Source: Helicobacter pylori Shi112
GTDB taxonomy: Bacteria; Campylobacterota; Campylobacteria; Campylobacterales; Helicobacteraceae
DNA length: 64,000 nucleotides
NCBI RefSeq assembly: GCF_000277405.1
Contig: NC_017741.1
Location: 620,001-684,000 of the forward strand
Direction: 5' to 3'
A program made the translations under genes and the position numbers. Shown here piece after piece: positions 29,989-39,651 of this stretch; the stretch's first letter is position 1; the number at the start of each line of letters is the position of its first letter. The notes beneath the pieces were generated by a model. The model made no database searches. It saw nothing but the letters and a program-made list of their open reading frames with translations, and was not told the origin of the DNA.

Positions 29989-31166
29989 CCAATTCCCTTT
30001 TGGCTTAGGATATTTTGGAGCAAAAGATGCGCTTTGTGGTTGTTTAAGGTTTTTAAGGGGCTTTTATTGAGATAAAAAATCTGATTTTCTGTCAATAAAA
30101 CAAACAAACGCACAGGCCAATCAAAATCCCCCATACTCAATTCCACTAAAAAATCCCCCTTATTCTCATAAATATTACAAACATGCACAAAATACCCCTC
30201 TTGGATGATTTTTGGGGTTTTTAAAATCGTTCCAACGCTCTTTTTACTAATTGTTATTGTATCAAAAGAAAAATCAAATGCATGATGATAAAAAGGGGTT
30301 TCATTCAATTCTAAAGAATAAATTCTTAAATCATAAATATCTTTTTTGAGTTTATTCCAACGCGCTTCATACTTGCTGATAACCGGTATTTGAGCGTTTT
30401 TTTTGATTTCTATCTCGCATTTAAAGTTTTTTAGGGCTAATTTTAAGCTGTCTTCAAAATAAAGGCTATCATCGGTTCGTAATTCCAAAAACCCTTTAGG
30501 CTTTAAAACCCTTAAAGCTTCGTTTAAAAATTTTTCGCTTAACACTCGGCGGTGTTTTTTCTCATTCCATGGCACAGGGAAATGCACAAAAATTTTCTCG
30601 CACTTGTGGTGTGGCATGCTCTCTAAAACCAAACGGCCATCGCCTTGTAAGATATGCAGATTTTTCAAATCCAACAGCTCAATTTGCTTTAACGCTTGCG
30701 CGATAGATGGGGTGTGAATCTCTATCCCTAAACATGTTTTAGTGGGGTTGTTTTTGGCTAATTCTATCAAATGCCTCCCACTCCCAAAACCAATTTCTAC
30801 TAAAATAGGGGCTTGATTTTTTTGAATAAAGTCTTCAAAAGTTTCTAAATCAAGGGTTTTTTTTCCGCTCGCATGTTTAGAATTTTCTTGCAAATTATGC
30901 GAAATGATTTCAAAAGATTGCGAATAAATCCTTAAAGCTTGTTTTAAAACCTCCCTTTTTAAGGGCGTTGCTTTTTCGCTTTTGATCAAAAAATCATTCG
31001 CTCGCCTGATTTTTTGCAATAAAAAAATGCGATCCTTAAAACTCGCATACACATAGCTTTTAGTGGGGTGTTTTAAGCTTAAAAATTCCCTATGAAAACA
31101 AAAATCCCCTTCAATTAAGGGGTATTCTAAGGGTTTAAAATCCAGCTTGGCTAAAAAATGGGGCAT
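29985..31166 (-). CDS. trmB: tRNA (guanine-46-N7)-methyltransferase, extended form
   Basis: 393 residues against about 230 for the common TrmB. The catalytic domain sits in the middle (about 115-290): VEIGFGSGRHLIELA (SAM site), GIEIHTPSIAQAL, HFPVPWNEKKHRRVL. An N-terminal block of about 110 residues and a C-terminal block of about 100 are extra and have no motif I recognise; long TrmB proteins of this kind are usual in Helicobacter and Campylobacter. First or second gene of the ftsEX cluster. Confidence 0.92.
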   Translation of the reverse strand: MPHFLAKLDFKPLEYPLIEGDFCFHREFLSLKHPTKSYVYASFKDRIFLLQKIRRANDFLIKSEKATPLKREVLKQALRIYSQSFEIISHNLQENSKHASGKKTLDLETFEDFIQKNQAPILVEIGFGSGRHLIELAKNNPTKTCLGIEIHTPSIAQALKQIELLDLKNLHILQGDGRLVLESMPHHKCEKIFVHFPVPWNEKKHRRVLSEKFLNEALRVLKPKGFLELRTDDSLYFEDSLKLALKNFKCEIEIKKNAQIPVISKYEARWNKLKKDIYDLRIYSLELNETPFYHHAFDFSFDTITISKKSVGTILKTPKIIQEGYFVHVCNIYENKGDFLVELSMGDFDWPVRLFVLLTENQIFYLNKSPLKTLNNHKAHLLLQNILSQKGIG

Positions 31167-31176
31167 TAAAACCCTT

Positions 31177-32424
31177 TTAGCGCTCTAAAAACAAACGCAC
31201 TTCTTTGCTTGGGTGCGACTCTAAACCATCTTTATCCACGCTCACCACTTGGTAGCGATAAGACACGCCCACTTTCATGTCTTTATCCACGAATTGGTTT
31301 TTGGTGATATTCCCAAAGCGTAAAGGGGTTTTAGAGTTGGCTTCAAAGCGATACACCGCATAAGTGGCTATTTTAGCGCTTGGGTTATTTTCCCATTGAA
31401 TGAGGGCTGAAGAGTCTTGAATAGTCCCTTTAGTGATGATAGGGGCTTCGGGCCTATCAGCGGTCTCACCCATTGCAGGATCTTTGGGTAATGCCCCTTC
31501 AAGATGCGTTTTATCAAGGGCGACGACTTTATAATAACGAGTGAGGTTGTCTTTTTCTATTTTATCCACATAGGAAGTGTTGGTGGTTTGAGCGATGAAT
31601 TTGTATTTATCGTTGCGGTTATTGGAAGCGTAAATGCGATAAGCTATCACATCTTCTTCGGGGGATTTATCCCAACTCAATTCAATGTGTCGGGTGAGAT
31701 TTTGGCTCACTCTAACATTAGCGATTTCTTTGGGTAAATCTTTGGTTTTCCCTTCTACTATGATGCTAGGCCTGGATTTATCCCCCATGAAATTTTCGGC
31801 GATGACTTGGTAGCGGTATTTTTTCCCATCTTCTAAATCTTTATCAAAAAACTCTACAAACAAGCGGTTCCTAACAGCCCCTACGCTAACAAATTTGCCG
31901 TCTTTATTCTGCCTTTGGATGATGTATTTAGAAACGCTAGGGTTAGGGTGGGGGCTCCAAAAGACTTTCACGCTTTTAGGGTATTCAAGGCTTGCAAACA
32001 CGCTTTCTACGGGATTGATAAAAGAGGTTTTCACTAAAATGGGCTCTGAAAGTTTAGAGATTTTATCGCCCTTGTAAGTAGCGAGTTGGTAAGTGTAAGA
32101 ACTCTCTGTTTCTAGCCCCTCATCATAATAATGGGTCGCATAAGGGTTTTTAATCGTGGCGATTTTTTTAAGCTTGGAGTCTTTTTTCAAACGATACAAA
32201 ATAAACCCATCAATATCATAAGTATCAGCGATTTTAGGCCATTCAAAACCCACTGAACTCACATCGTTAATCGTTTTAACAGAATGGACTACCGGAAGAT
32301 TAGTGTCTGTATTTTCTTGATTACTAAGGGCTGAAAAAGTATGATTCCTGGTAGAAGAACACCCTATAAAAACCGCTAATACCACACTACTTTGCAATAA
32401 AAGCGTGAAGTATTTTTTCTTCAT
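31177..32424 (-). CDS. Lipoprotein with fibronectin type III repeats
   Basis: About 415 residues. MKKKYFTLLLQSS...FIGC shows a lipoprotein signal peptide with cysteine. Four FnIII-like units follow, recognisable by repeated patterns (YRYQV, YTYQLATY, RYYKVVALD, YRYQVVSVDKDG) about every 90-95 residues. ATG 32424 (MKKKYF) is preferred to 32436. It overlaps the 3' end of the rluD-type gene. A surface or periplasmic binding role is likely; partner unknown. Confidence 0.85.
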   Translation of the reverse strand: MKKKYFTLLLQSSVVLAVFIGCSSTRNHTFSALSNQENTDTNLPVVHSVKTINDVSSVGFEWPKIADTYDIDGFILYRLKKDSKLKKIATIKNPYATHYYDEGLETESSYTYQLATYKGDKISKLSEPILVKTSFINPVESVFASLEYPKSVKVFWSPHPNPSVSKYIIQRQNKDGKFVSVGAVRNRLFVEFFDKDLEDGKKYRYQVIAENFMGDKSRPSIIVEGKTKDLPKEIANVRVSQNLTRHIELSWDKSPEEDVIAYRIYASNNRNDKYKFIAQTTNTSYVDKIEKDNLTRYYKVVALDKTHLEGALPKDPAMGETADRPEAPIITKGTIQDSSALIQWENNPSAKIATYAVYRFEANSKTPLRFGNITKNQFVDKDMKVGVSYRYQVVSVDKDGLESHPSKEVRLFLER

Positions 32425-33370
32425 CCAAGACCTCATCTAAATTCTCCTTGTCAAAAACTTTTCTAAAGTATTCTAACATATCCTTTAATAGGGGAACTTT
32501 AAAGCGCAGTTTTTGCTCGCTTCTAGGGTGTTTGAACTCTATCAAATAGGCATGCAGCATGATTCTTATTTCTTCTTTAGGAAGCGCTTGATTAAGCCCG
32601 TAAAGATTATCGCCTATGATGTGTCTGTTCAAATATTCCAAATGCGCTCTGATCTGGTGCGTGCGCCCGGTGAACAATTTAGCCCCTATCAAATTAAGAT
32701 TATTTTGAGAAGTCAGCAAGCTGGTAAATTCGCTTTTGGAATAACGGCTTTTTTCTTTTTTGGCCGCTTTGAGCGCTATCATTTTTAGGCGGTTATTGGG
32801 GTTTCTTGTCAAATAGCATTCCACGCTCATTTTTTCTTCTTTTAAGGGGGTTGAAAGCAAGGCGATATAGTAGCGCCCCATCATTTTAGTTTTGAGCTGC
32901 TCGCTCAAATAAACATGGGTAAAATTGTTTTTAGCGATGACAATCCCTCCGCTTGTGTCCTTATCCAAACGATGCACAATCCCATAGCGCTCTTTAGATC
33001 CCAGATTAGAAAGCTCGTAATTTTTCAATTCCAGCCAATCCACTAAAGTAGGCTCTTTCACGCTTGGGGCTTTATGGATGACTAAATTAGGGGGCTTATT
33101 CAACACTAATAAATCTTCATCTTCAAAAATGACTCCTATTTCTAAATCAAGCCCTCTTTTTAAGGGTTTAGGCGTGATTTTGGGCGTTAAAATCGTGATT
33201 TCATCGCCTTTTTTTAAGGCTAACCCTCCCTTTTTTACCCCCTTTTTTTGACAAAACACCAGCCCTTCTTTAATCAAATGCAACACTTGGTTTTTAGAAA
33301 TTTGCAATTCTTTGGCTAAAAATTCATCAAGGCGTTTGTGATCGGTTAGGGCGATAAAAACTTTTTGCAT
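32387..33370 (-). CDS. rluD: RluD-family 23S rRNA pseudouridine synthase
   Basis: 327 residues: N-terminal S4 domain (RLDEFLAKELQISKNQVLHLIKEG) and catalytic domain with the active Asp in HRLDKDTSGG (about residue 142), then KMMGRYYIAL and GRTHQIRAHL. This fits RluC/RluD-type enzymes; which uridines are modified cannot be said from sequence. Divergent from the GTPase pseudogene at 33501. Confidence 0.9.
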   Translation of the reverse strand: MQKVFIALTDHKRLDEFLAKELQISKNQVLHLIKEGLVFCQKKGVKKGGLALKKGDEITILTPKITPKPLKRGLDLEIGVIFEDEDLLVLNKPPNLVIHKAPSVKEPTLVDWLELKNYELSNLGSKERYGIVHRLDKDTSGGIVIAKNNFTHVYLSEQLKTKMMGRYYIALLSTPLKEEKMSVECYLTRNPNNRLKMIALKAAKKEKSRYSKSEFTSLLTSQNNLNLIGAKLFTGRTHQIRAHLEYLNRHIIGDNLYGLNQALPKEEIRIMLHAYLIEFKHPRSEQKLRFKVPLLKDMLEYFRKVFDKENLDEVLDEEKILHAFIAK

Positions 33371-33500
33371 CCAAACTCTTTTTTGCTTTTTTAAAAACCA
33401 TTATTTTACTCAAAACCTTAAAAAATCATGTAATTCATTAGTTAGTTTAATACGCTATAATCGCCTTATATCTTAAATCATTCTATAAAGGGGTTTTATA

Positions 33501-34726
33501 ATGGAAAACAACGAAAACCATGAAAAGTTGAGCGGTATTTTGCACAAGTTTTTAGGCGATGCGTTCACGCTTGATGGGAAAGAAGGAGGATTGAATATGG
33601 AAAAAATGCACGAAGTCATCAAAAAAGAAAAACCAATCATGAATATTTTGCTCATGGGAGCTACTGGAGTGGGTAAAAGCTCGCTCATTAACGGCTTATT
33701 TGGTCAAGAAGTCGCCAAAGCAGGCGTAGGAAAACCTCTCACTCAGCACCTTGAAAAGCATGTTAATGAAGAAAAAGGCTTGATTTTATGGGACACTAAA
33801 GGCATTGAAGCTAAAGATTATCAAAATACCATAGAAAGCATTAAAAAGGAAATGGAATATTCTTTTAAAACGCTTGATGAAAAAGAGGCGATTGATGTGG
33901 CGTATCTGTGCGTTAAGGAGGGTTATTCTAGGGTTCAAGGGAGAGGAAAGCTTTATTGAGTTTTGCTAAAGAATAGAATATCCCAACGATCGTGGTCTTC
34001 ACCCACACCCAAGCCGAAGCCGGCGATGCGTTTGTTCAAGAAGCTCAAAGAGTTATAGATGAAGAATGGGGCTTTAAAGGTTTTGTCAGAGCCTATGTGA
34101 GAGTCAATTCCGTTGCGTTTTCATTTAGAGGCATGGAAGTCCCCGTTGAAAGTTTAAAAGAATTGGTAGATGAAACGAAAAAATGCTTGATAGACGCTAA
34201 GAAAAACAAACAAAACCATTTCTTGCTGATTCAAAAAGCTAATATCCAAGCAAGAAAACAAGCTATGATAGATGAAGGTAAAACCATTATCCACCTTGCA
34301 TCAGGAGCGGCTGGAGCGGCTGGGCTTATTCCCATACCTTTTAGCGATGCGCTCGCTATCGCACCCATTCAAGCAGGAATGATCTATAAAATGAATGACG
34401 CTTTTGGAGTGAAAATCGAAGATTCTGTAGCCGCATCGCTCATCATCGGATTGTTAGGCGTAACCGCAGTCGCGCAAGTGGGGAGAACGCTCGTTAATGG
34501 CTTACTTAAATTCATTCCTGTTGCGGGGAGTATTGTGGGGAGTGTTGCAGGGGGCGCAACCGCTGCGACTATCACAGAAGGCATTGGGTTTGCTTATTTG
34601 AAAGTGCTAGAAAAGTGCTTTAACGATGAGACGGGCGAAGTGGAATTGCCTGCAATGGATACGATAAAATCTCTCTTTAAGGAGAGTTATCTCAGTTTGG
34701 ATACTATCAAAAAATTAAAACCATAA
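33501..34726 (+). pseudogene. DUF697/YcjF-type membrane GTPase, disrupted
   Basis: Two open pieces form one protein. The first (33501-33959) has a GTPase P-loop GATGVGKSSLING and G3 WDTKG. The second (from about 33962) gives NIPTIVVFTH (G4-type THTQ) and a glycine-rich membrane hairpin (about 34290-34600; IPIPFSDALAIAPIQ) typical of DUF697. The frame changes around 33930-33945 by a net extra base, and in the resumed frame a TAG at 33974-33976 stands where Trp is expected. Two lesions mean a full-length product is not made. TATAAT at 33453 and AAAGGGG upstream of the ATG survive. Confidence 0.8.
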
Positions 34727-34748
34727 GATTAGGGGTTATGAAAAACGC

Positions 34749-35894
34749 ATGGCATTAGACAAAAGAATCTGGATGCATTTTGATTTCTTGCCTTTTGTGT
34801 TTGTCATCCCCTTGCTTGTGGTTTCTTTTTTATTGATTTTTGAGAGCAGTGCGGTTTTAAGTTTAAAGCAAGGGGTTTATTATGCGATAGGGTTTCTTCT
34901 CTTTTGGATCGTGTTTTTTATCCCTTTTAGGAAGCTTGATCGGTGGCTCTTTGTGTTTTATTGGGCATGCGTTATTTTATTAGCGTTAGTGGATTTTATG
35001 GGATCGAGCAAGCTTGGGGCGCAGCGATGGCTAGTCATTCCCTTTACCTCTATCACCTTACAGCCTAGCGAACCCGTGAAAATCGCTATCCTTCTATTAT
35101 TGGCGCATTTGATTAAAATAAACCCACCCCCTTTTAAGGGCTATGATTGGGGCATGTTTTTAAAGCTTAGTTTTTACATTTGCTTACCGGCGGCTTTGAT
35201 TTTAAAACAGCCTGATTTAGGCACGGCTCTTATTGTGTTAATCATGGGTTTTGGGATTTTATTGATCGTGGGTTTAAGGACTAGGGTGTGGCTCCCTCTT
35301 TTTATCGCTCTTTTAGTGGCTTCGCCTATCGCTTATCACTTTTTGCACGATTACCAAAAAAAGCGCATCGCAGACTTCCTTTCTGAAAAGCCTAGTTACC
35401 ATGTCATGCAATCCATTATCGCTATAGGATCGGGCGGGTTTTTAGGCAAATCTAAAGAAGCCTGCACGCAAACCAAATTCAAATTCTTGCCTATCGCAAC
35501 GAGCGATTTTATCTTCGCTTACTTCGTGGAGCGTTTTGGGTTTTTAGGGGCTATGTTGCTTTTTGCAATTTATATAGGCTTGAGTTTGCATTTATTTTTT
35601 TACATGTTTGAGAGCAACAGCGATTGGTTTTTAAAGATTGTAGCCCTTGGGATTTCTATTTTAATCTTTGTTTATTCCAGCGTGAATATCGCCATGACTT
35701 TAGGGTTAGCCCCTGTGGTGGGGATTCCCTTGCCCTTATTCAGCTATGGAGGGAGCAGTTTTATCACTTTTATGATCCTATTTGGGATCTTAGAAAACCT
35801 GCTTGCTTTTCGCTATATTTTTGGATACAATAGCAAACCATCCTTTGGGAATTTTGGATTCTTAGCTCAGCTGGTCAGAGCACTCGGCTCATAA
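34749..35894 (+). CDS. rodA: Rod-shape SEDS glycosyltransferase RodA
   Basis: 381-residue polytopic membrane protein that polymerises glycan strands for cell elongation. SEDS motifs are clear: GAQRWLVIPF, LQPSEPVKIA, KQPDLGTAL, GIPLPLFSYGGSSF. The last 13 codons (about 35856-35894) lie inside the tRNA-Met gene and the TAA stop falls just after its anticodon, so the C-terminus is encoded by tRNA sequence. It starts 22 bp after the GTPase pseudogene. Confidence 0.94.
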   Translation: MALDKRIWMHFDFLPFVFVIPLLVVSFLLIFESSAVLSLKQGVYYAIGFLLFWIVFFIPFRKLDRWLFVFYWACVILLALVDFMGSSKLGAQRWLVIPFTSITLQPSEPVKIAILLLLAHLIKINPPPFKGYDWGMFLKLSFYICLPAALILKQPDLGTALIVLIMGFGILLIVGLRTRVWLPLFIALLVASPIAYHFLHDYQKKRIADFLSEKPSYHVMQSIIAIGSGGFLGKSKEACTQTKFKFLPIATSDFIFAYFVERFGFLGAMLLFAIYIGLSLHLFFYMFESNSDWFLKIVALGISILIFVYSSVNIAMTLGLAPVVGIPLPLFSYGGSSFITFMILFGILENLLAFRYIFGYNSKPSFGNFGFLAQLVRALGS

Positions 35895-35932
35895 CCGATT
35901 GGTCGTAGGTTCAAGTCCTACAGAATCCACCA
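35856..35932 (+). tRNA. tRNA-Met (anticodon CAT)
   Basis: 77 nt with acceptor GGATTCT pairing AGAATCC, a D arm AGCTCAGCTGGTCAGAGC, anticodon stem TCGG/CCGA around loop CTCATAA, and T arm GTAGGTTCAAGTCCTAC; CCA is encoded. The T-arm G and the AG-type D arm look like an elongator tRNA, although a CAT tRNA could also be the lysidine-modified Ile isoacceptor. It overlaps the rodA 3' end. Confidence 0.93.
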
Positions 35933-35944
35933 CTCCCCCCTTTT

Positions 35945-36901
35945 TTAAGTGAAAAGCGATTGGACGCTTTCGTTATGATAAATCCTTCTGATCACTTCCG
36001 CAAATAAGGGCGCTACGCTTAAAGTGGTGATTTTATCGCATTTTTGAACTAAAGGGATAGAGTTAGTTGCCACCACTTCATCTAACGCGCTTTCTTTAAT
36101 GCGCTTGATCGCATTCCCGCTCAAAACCGCATGCGTGCCTAACGCCATGACAGAAGTTGCCCCTTGTTCTTTTAAGGCTAAAGCGGCTTTACAGATCGTG
36201 CCTGCGGTATCAATCATGTCATCCACTAAAATCACATCGCGCTCCTTTGCTGAGCCGATAATATTCATCACTTCGCTTTCATTAGCTTTTTCACGGCGCT
36301 TATCCACGATGATTAAATCTAAGCCCATTTGATTAGCAAAATACCTGGCTCTTGTAACCCCACCCACATCAGGGCTAGCGATCACAGGGTTTTTTAACGC
36401 TTTAGAGCGGATATAATCTCTAAAGACGATAGATCCGTATAAATTATCCACCGGCACATCAAAAAAGCCTTGGATTTGCCCGGCATGCAAATCCATCGTA
36501 ATGATCCTTTCAATCCCCACTTCTTGCATCAAATTAGCGACCATTTTAGCCGTGATAGGCACTCTTGGAGCCGCTTTTCTGTCCTGTCTGGCATAGCCAA
36601 AATACGGCAACACCGCTGTGATAGAATTGGCTGAACTGCGCCTTAAAGCATCTACCATGACTAACAATTCCATTAAATTGTCATTAACCGGCACGCAAGT
36701 GGGCTGGATAATAAAAATATCCTTACCGCGCACCGATTCGCTGATTTGGATATTGATTTCGCCATCGCTGAATTTGCCTATCACCGCTTTGGATAAGGGA
36801 ATGCCTAAATGCTTTGACACTTCTTTGCCAAATGCAGGGTGAGCGCTCCCTGAAAAAATCTTAAAACCACGCATCTTTGTCTTAAACCCACGCGCCTTCA
36901 T
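35945..36901 (-). CDS. prs: Ribose-phosphate pyrophosphokinase
   Basis: Makes PRPP for nucleotide, histidine and tryptophan synthesis. 318 residues with PYFGYARQDRK (catalytic), MDLHAGQIQGFF and the PRPP loop VILVDDMIDTAGT. The N-terminus repeats RGFK (MKARGFKTKMRGFKIF). The ATG at 36901 stands eight bases after AGGGAG, so the longer form is kept. It is read toward the tRNA. Confidence 0.96.
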   Translation of the reverse strand: MKARGFKTKMRGFKIFSGSAHPAFGKEVSKHLGIPLSKAVIGKFSDGEINIQISESVRGKDIFIIQPTCVPVNDNLMELLVMVDALRRSSANSITAVLPYFGYARQDRKAAPRVPITAKMVANLMQEVGIERIITMDLHAGQIQGFFDVPVDNLYGSIVFRDYIRSKALKNPVIASPDVGGVTRARYFANQMGLDLIIVDKRREKANESEVMNIIGSAKERDVILVDDMIDTAGTICKAALALKEQGATSVMALGTHAVLSGNAIKRIKESALDEVVATNSIPLVQKCDKITTLSVAPLFAEVIRRIYHNESVQSLFT

Positions 36902-36965
36902 CGTTTACACTCCCTAAAATGAATTAAAATCAATTGTAGCGCACCCAAACTAAAAGCGTTTGTTT

Positions 36966-37457
36966 TCAACCAAGCTCCTTTTCTAATAAGTTTTTTAAGG
37001 TAAGATAGGTTTCATTTAAATCAATCCCGCACACCCTAGTTTGAGCGATAACGCTTATAAAATTGCTATCGCCTAAAAACCTAGGCACTAAATGCATGTG
37101 CAAATGCTCAGGGATTCCTGCTCCAGCGTTTCTGTGCAAATTCAAACCTAAATTGATCCCTTGAGCGCCATAAGCATACAACGCTTTTAACGCTTTAGGC
37201 GCTAATGCATTCATATTCAGCCAAGTATTCAGCTCTAAAAGTTCAACGCTCGCCTTGTGCACATGGGGAATGATCAACAAATGCCCTGGGTTATAAGGGT
37301 AGGCGTTCATCACAACAAAGAGATCGCTATTTCTATAAAGCACTCTGTTTTCTGAATCTTTTGTAGGGTTTTGAGAAATTTCACAAAAGACACAACCCTT
37401 ATCTTTCTCTTTCAAATAACTTTCGCGCCAAGGAGCGTATAAATGTTGCATGTTCAT
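36966..37457 (-). CDS. HIT-family nucleotide hydrolase/transferase
   Basis: 163 residues with the histidine triad HLHMHLVPR (HxHxH) near residue 126, CVFCEI and the N-terminal NRVLYRNSDLFVVMNAYPYNPGHLL of the Ap4A/AppA-like HIT group. Substrate unknown. It lies 3 bp after murF on the same strand. Confidence 0.9.
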   Translation of the reverse strand: MNMQHLYAPWRESYLKEKDKGCVFCEISQNPTKDSENRVLYRNSDLFVVMNAYPYNPGHLLIIPHVHKASVELLELNTWLNMNALAPKALKALYAYGAQGINLGLNLHRNAGAGIPEHLHMHLVPRFLGDSNFISVIAQTRVCGIDLNETYLTLKNLLEKELG

Positions 37458-37460
37458 TTC

Positions 37461-38942
37461 CTAAATGTAATTGGGGGCGTCATTAGCGAATAAAATCAAA
37501 TCGCCTTGAATCGTGGTGGCTTGTAAGATATTTTCCAATTGCGCCTTATCCTTGAGTAAGATTTTTTGGGGGGTTTTCAATTGTGAAGCAATCGTTTTGG
37601 AATTCAACTCCCCTGTGATGATAGCGACATCAAAAACCTCGTCTATTTTTTGCGCTAAAGTTTCATTACTTTCTGTATTGCTTTCCACTAATCCCGGTGT
37701 TACAATGACTTTACGCCCTTCATACAAACTCGCTAAACGAATGCCCTCTAACATGCCCTTTAAATTCCCATTAAAGCTATCGTCTATAATGATTTTTTGA
37801 TTCACTTCCAAAAGTTGCAAACGATGGGCAATGGGGTTGAGTTCTAAAACAAGCCGTTTGATCCTTTCTGTTTCTAATCCTAAATGCTTAGCGATTAAAA
37901 TGGCTGAAGCGATATTATAAGCGTTGAATTTGCCTAAAACCTTCGTTTCAAAGCTTTCCCAAACGCTACCTATAAGCATTTCAAAAGAAGTGCCTTTTAA
38001 AGTGGATTGGATGTTTTTAACCAGGCTAGAATAGTCTATTAAAGGGCTATCTTTAGGGGCATAGGGCTTGATTTTTTCTACAGAGTAACAAAAGGCTTTT
38101 TCTAAGCGTTTGGAATCCAATAATTCCGCTTTAGTCTCGCAAATATTTTCTAAAGTTTTAAAGTATTCTAAATGCTGTTCGCCCACTTCTGCGACCACGG
38201 CAAGGTGCGGTTCAATGAGGCGAGTGATTTCTTTAATATCGCCCTTATTCCTTGCTCCGGCTTCAGCGATATAAATATCACTCCTATCATCTAAATTCTG
38301 GTTAATATCATTCGCAAGCCCTAAAAGAGTATTGACGCTTTTGGGGCTTGCATGCGCGTTGAATGTGGTTTGTAAGATTTGAAGCAAGAAATTTTTAATG
38401 CTGGTTTTCCCAAAGCTTCCGGTAATGGCGATGACTTTTAAATTCTTTAAAGAGGCGATTTTATCTTTAGCGGTTTGCAAATACTGCTTGGATAAGACTT
38501 TTTCAAAGATTAAAGAAGCGTTTAAAACAAATATGAATAAACACAAATAAGCGAGCACGAGTGAAATCCCATTCAAAGGGACTAATTCTGTATTTAAGAT
38601 TTCATGCAAGATTAAAAATAACAATAAGAAGATAAAAAAGCGCTTCACCCTTGGCGTGAAAACTAAAGGTTTGTCGTTGCGTTTGGCCCAAACAATGAGC
38701 ATGGGCATTTGAATAACGCCGCAAAAGAAATCAAAAACAAACGGCATTGTGAAAGCATACGATAGGATAAACACCCCCAAAGGCAATAAAAAATAAATCC
38801 CATGCCAACGCATCTTGTGGTGCTTGGTTAAGATCCTAAACACGCTGTAATGATACCATTGCAATAAAGTCATTATATAATAGCCAAGCCCGGTTATAAA
38901 GAGCCAACGAAACGCTAAATTCAGCCAACTAAGACTTTGCAT
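37461..38942 (-). CDS. murF: MurF ligase with N-terminal membrane domain
   Basis: 493 residues. The ligase part starts near residue 170 (ITGSFGKTSIKNFL, ATP loop) and continues with AEAGARNKGDI, VAEVGEQHLEYF and DDSFNGNLKG, the UDP-MurNAc-tripeptide:D-Ala-D-Ala ligase pattern. The first 160 residues are four or five membrane helices absent from E. coli MurF, so the enzyme is tethered to the inner membrane. It overlaps the hydrolase gene upstream by 14 bases; ddl lies one gene further upstream, giving the D-Ala-D-Ala pathway in one operon. Confidence 0.9.
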   Translation of the reverse strand: MQSLSWLNLAFRWLFITGLGYYIMTLLQWYHYSVFRILTKHHKMRWHGIYFLLPLGVFILSYAFTMPFVFDFFCGVIQMPMLIVWAKRNDKPLVFTPRVKRFFIFLLLFLILHEILNTELVPLNGISLVLAYLCLFIFVLNASLIFEKVLSKQYLQTAKDKIASLKNLKVIAITGSFGKTSIKNFLLQILQTTFNAHASPKSVNTLLGLANDINQNLDDRSDIYIAEAGARNKGDIKEITRLIEPHLAVVAEVGEQHLEYFKTLENICETKAELLDSKRLEKAFCYSVEKIKPYAPKDSPLIDYSSLVKNIQSTLKGTSFEMLIGSVWESFETKVLGKFNAYNIASAILIAKHLGLETERIKRLVLELNPIAHRLQLLEVNQKIIIDDSFNGNLKGMLEGIRLASLYEGRKVIVTPGLVESNTESNETLAQKIDEVFDVAIITGELNSKTIASQLKTPQKILLKDKAQLENILQATTIQGDLILFANDAPNYI

Positions 38943-39651
38943 GATGATTCTCCACTAGTTTTTCAATCTCTTTTGCCTGGTTTAAAAAAAAGAAATGATC
39001 CCCTTCTAAAACGAATAACGCGCTTCTTTTCAATAAGGTTTGCATTTTTTGAGCAGAGCTTAAGGGGGTTGCTTTATCATCTTTACCCCAAAATAATAAA
39101 ACTTCTTTCTCGCATCGTTTGAAATGATCGCTAAAGTCTTCGCTAACTACTTTTTTAAAGGTTTCATACATCGCTTGATTAAGCCCCATAGCGTCCTTAC
39201 TCCTCAAAAACCCTAAATTCAAGCCTAATTTTTTAACGATTTTAGCTAAAAGGATTTTACAACGCACTTTTAAGGGCTTTGGCTCTAAGATCCCTGCGCT
39301 GCTCAATAAAACAATGCGTTCGTTTTCACACAAGATCGCTACTTTCCCTCCAAAGCTATGCCCAAAAACGACATGCGCTTTTTTATCCACGCTTTTTAAG
39401 AACGAATTGATGATATTAGCATAATCTTTAGTCTCTAAAACTTTTTCATCGTTAGGGCTTTGATTGAAGCCGGGCAAATCCACATACAAATGGTTGTAAT
39501 TTAAAAAACAGCCTTGAAACGCTTGTTGCATGATTTCTTTAGAACTCCCCCAACCATGCAAAAACAAGGCGTTTAAAGGGCTATGGTGGTCTATAAAAGT
39601 GTAGGAAATGTCAAAAACGCTATCCAAATAAGCGATACTGCGTTTGGCCAT
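38929..39651 (-). CDS. Alpha/beta hydrolase
   Basis: 240 residues with nucleophile elbow GHSFGG (about residue 97), oxyanion region HGWGSS, an acidic residue in WGKDDKATPL and His in EGDHFF: a full Ser-Asp-His set. Substrate unknown. It sits between ddl and murF with one-base overlaps, so it may act on cell-wall or lipid esters, but this is only context. Confidence 0.88.
   Translation of the reverse strand: MAKRSIAYLDSVFDISYTFIDHHSPLNALFLHGWGSSKEIMQQAFQGCFLNYNHLYVDLPGFNQSPNDEKVLETKDYANIINSFLKSVDKKAHVVFGHSFGGKVAILCENERIVLLSSAGILEPKPLKVRCKILLAKIVKKLGLNLGFLRSKDAMGLNQAMYETFKKVVSEDFSDHFKRCEKEVLLFWGKDDKATPLSSAQKMQTLLKRSALFVLEGDHFFFLNQAKEIEKLVENHHAKS

Noticed and set aside
36850-36901. Duplicated start region in prs (RGFK repeated) as a frameshift switch
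   Set aside because: Short in-frame repeat with a good ribosome site only for the first ATG; known form of the protein has it.
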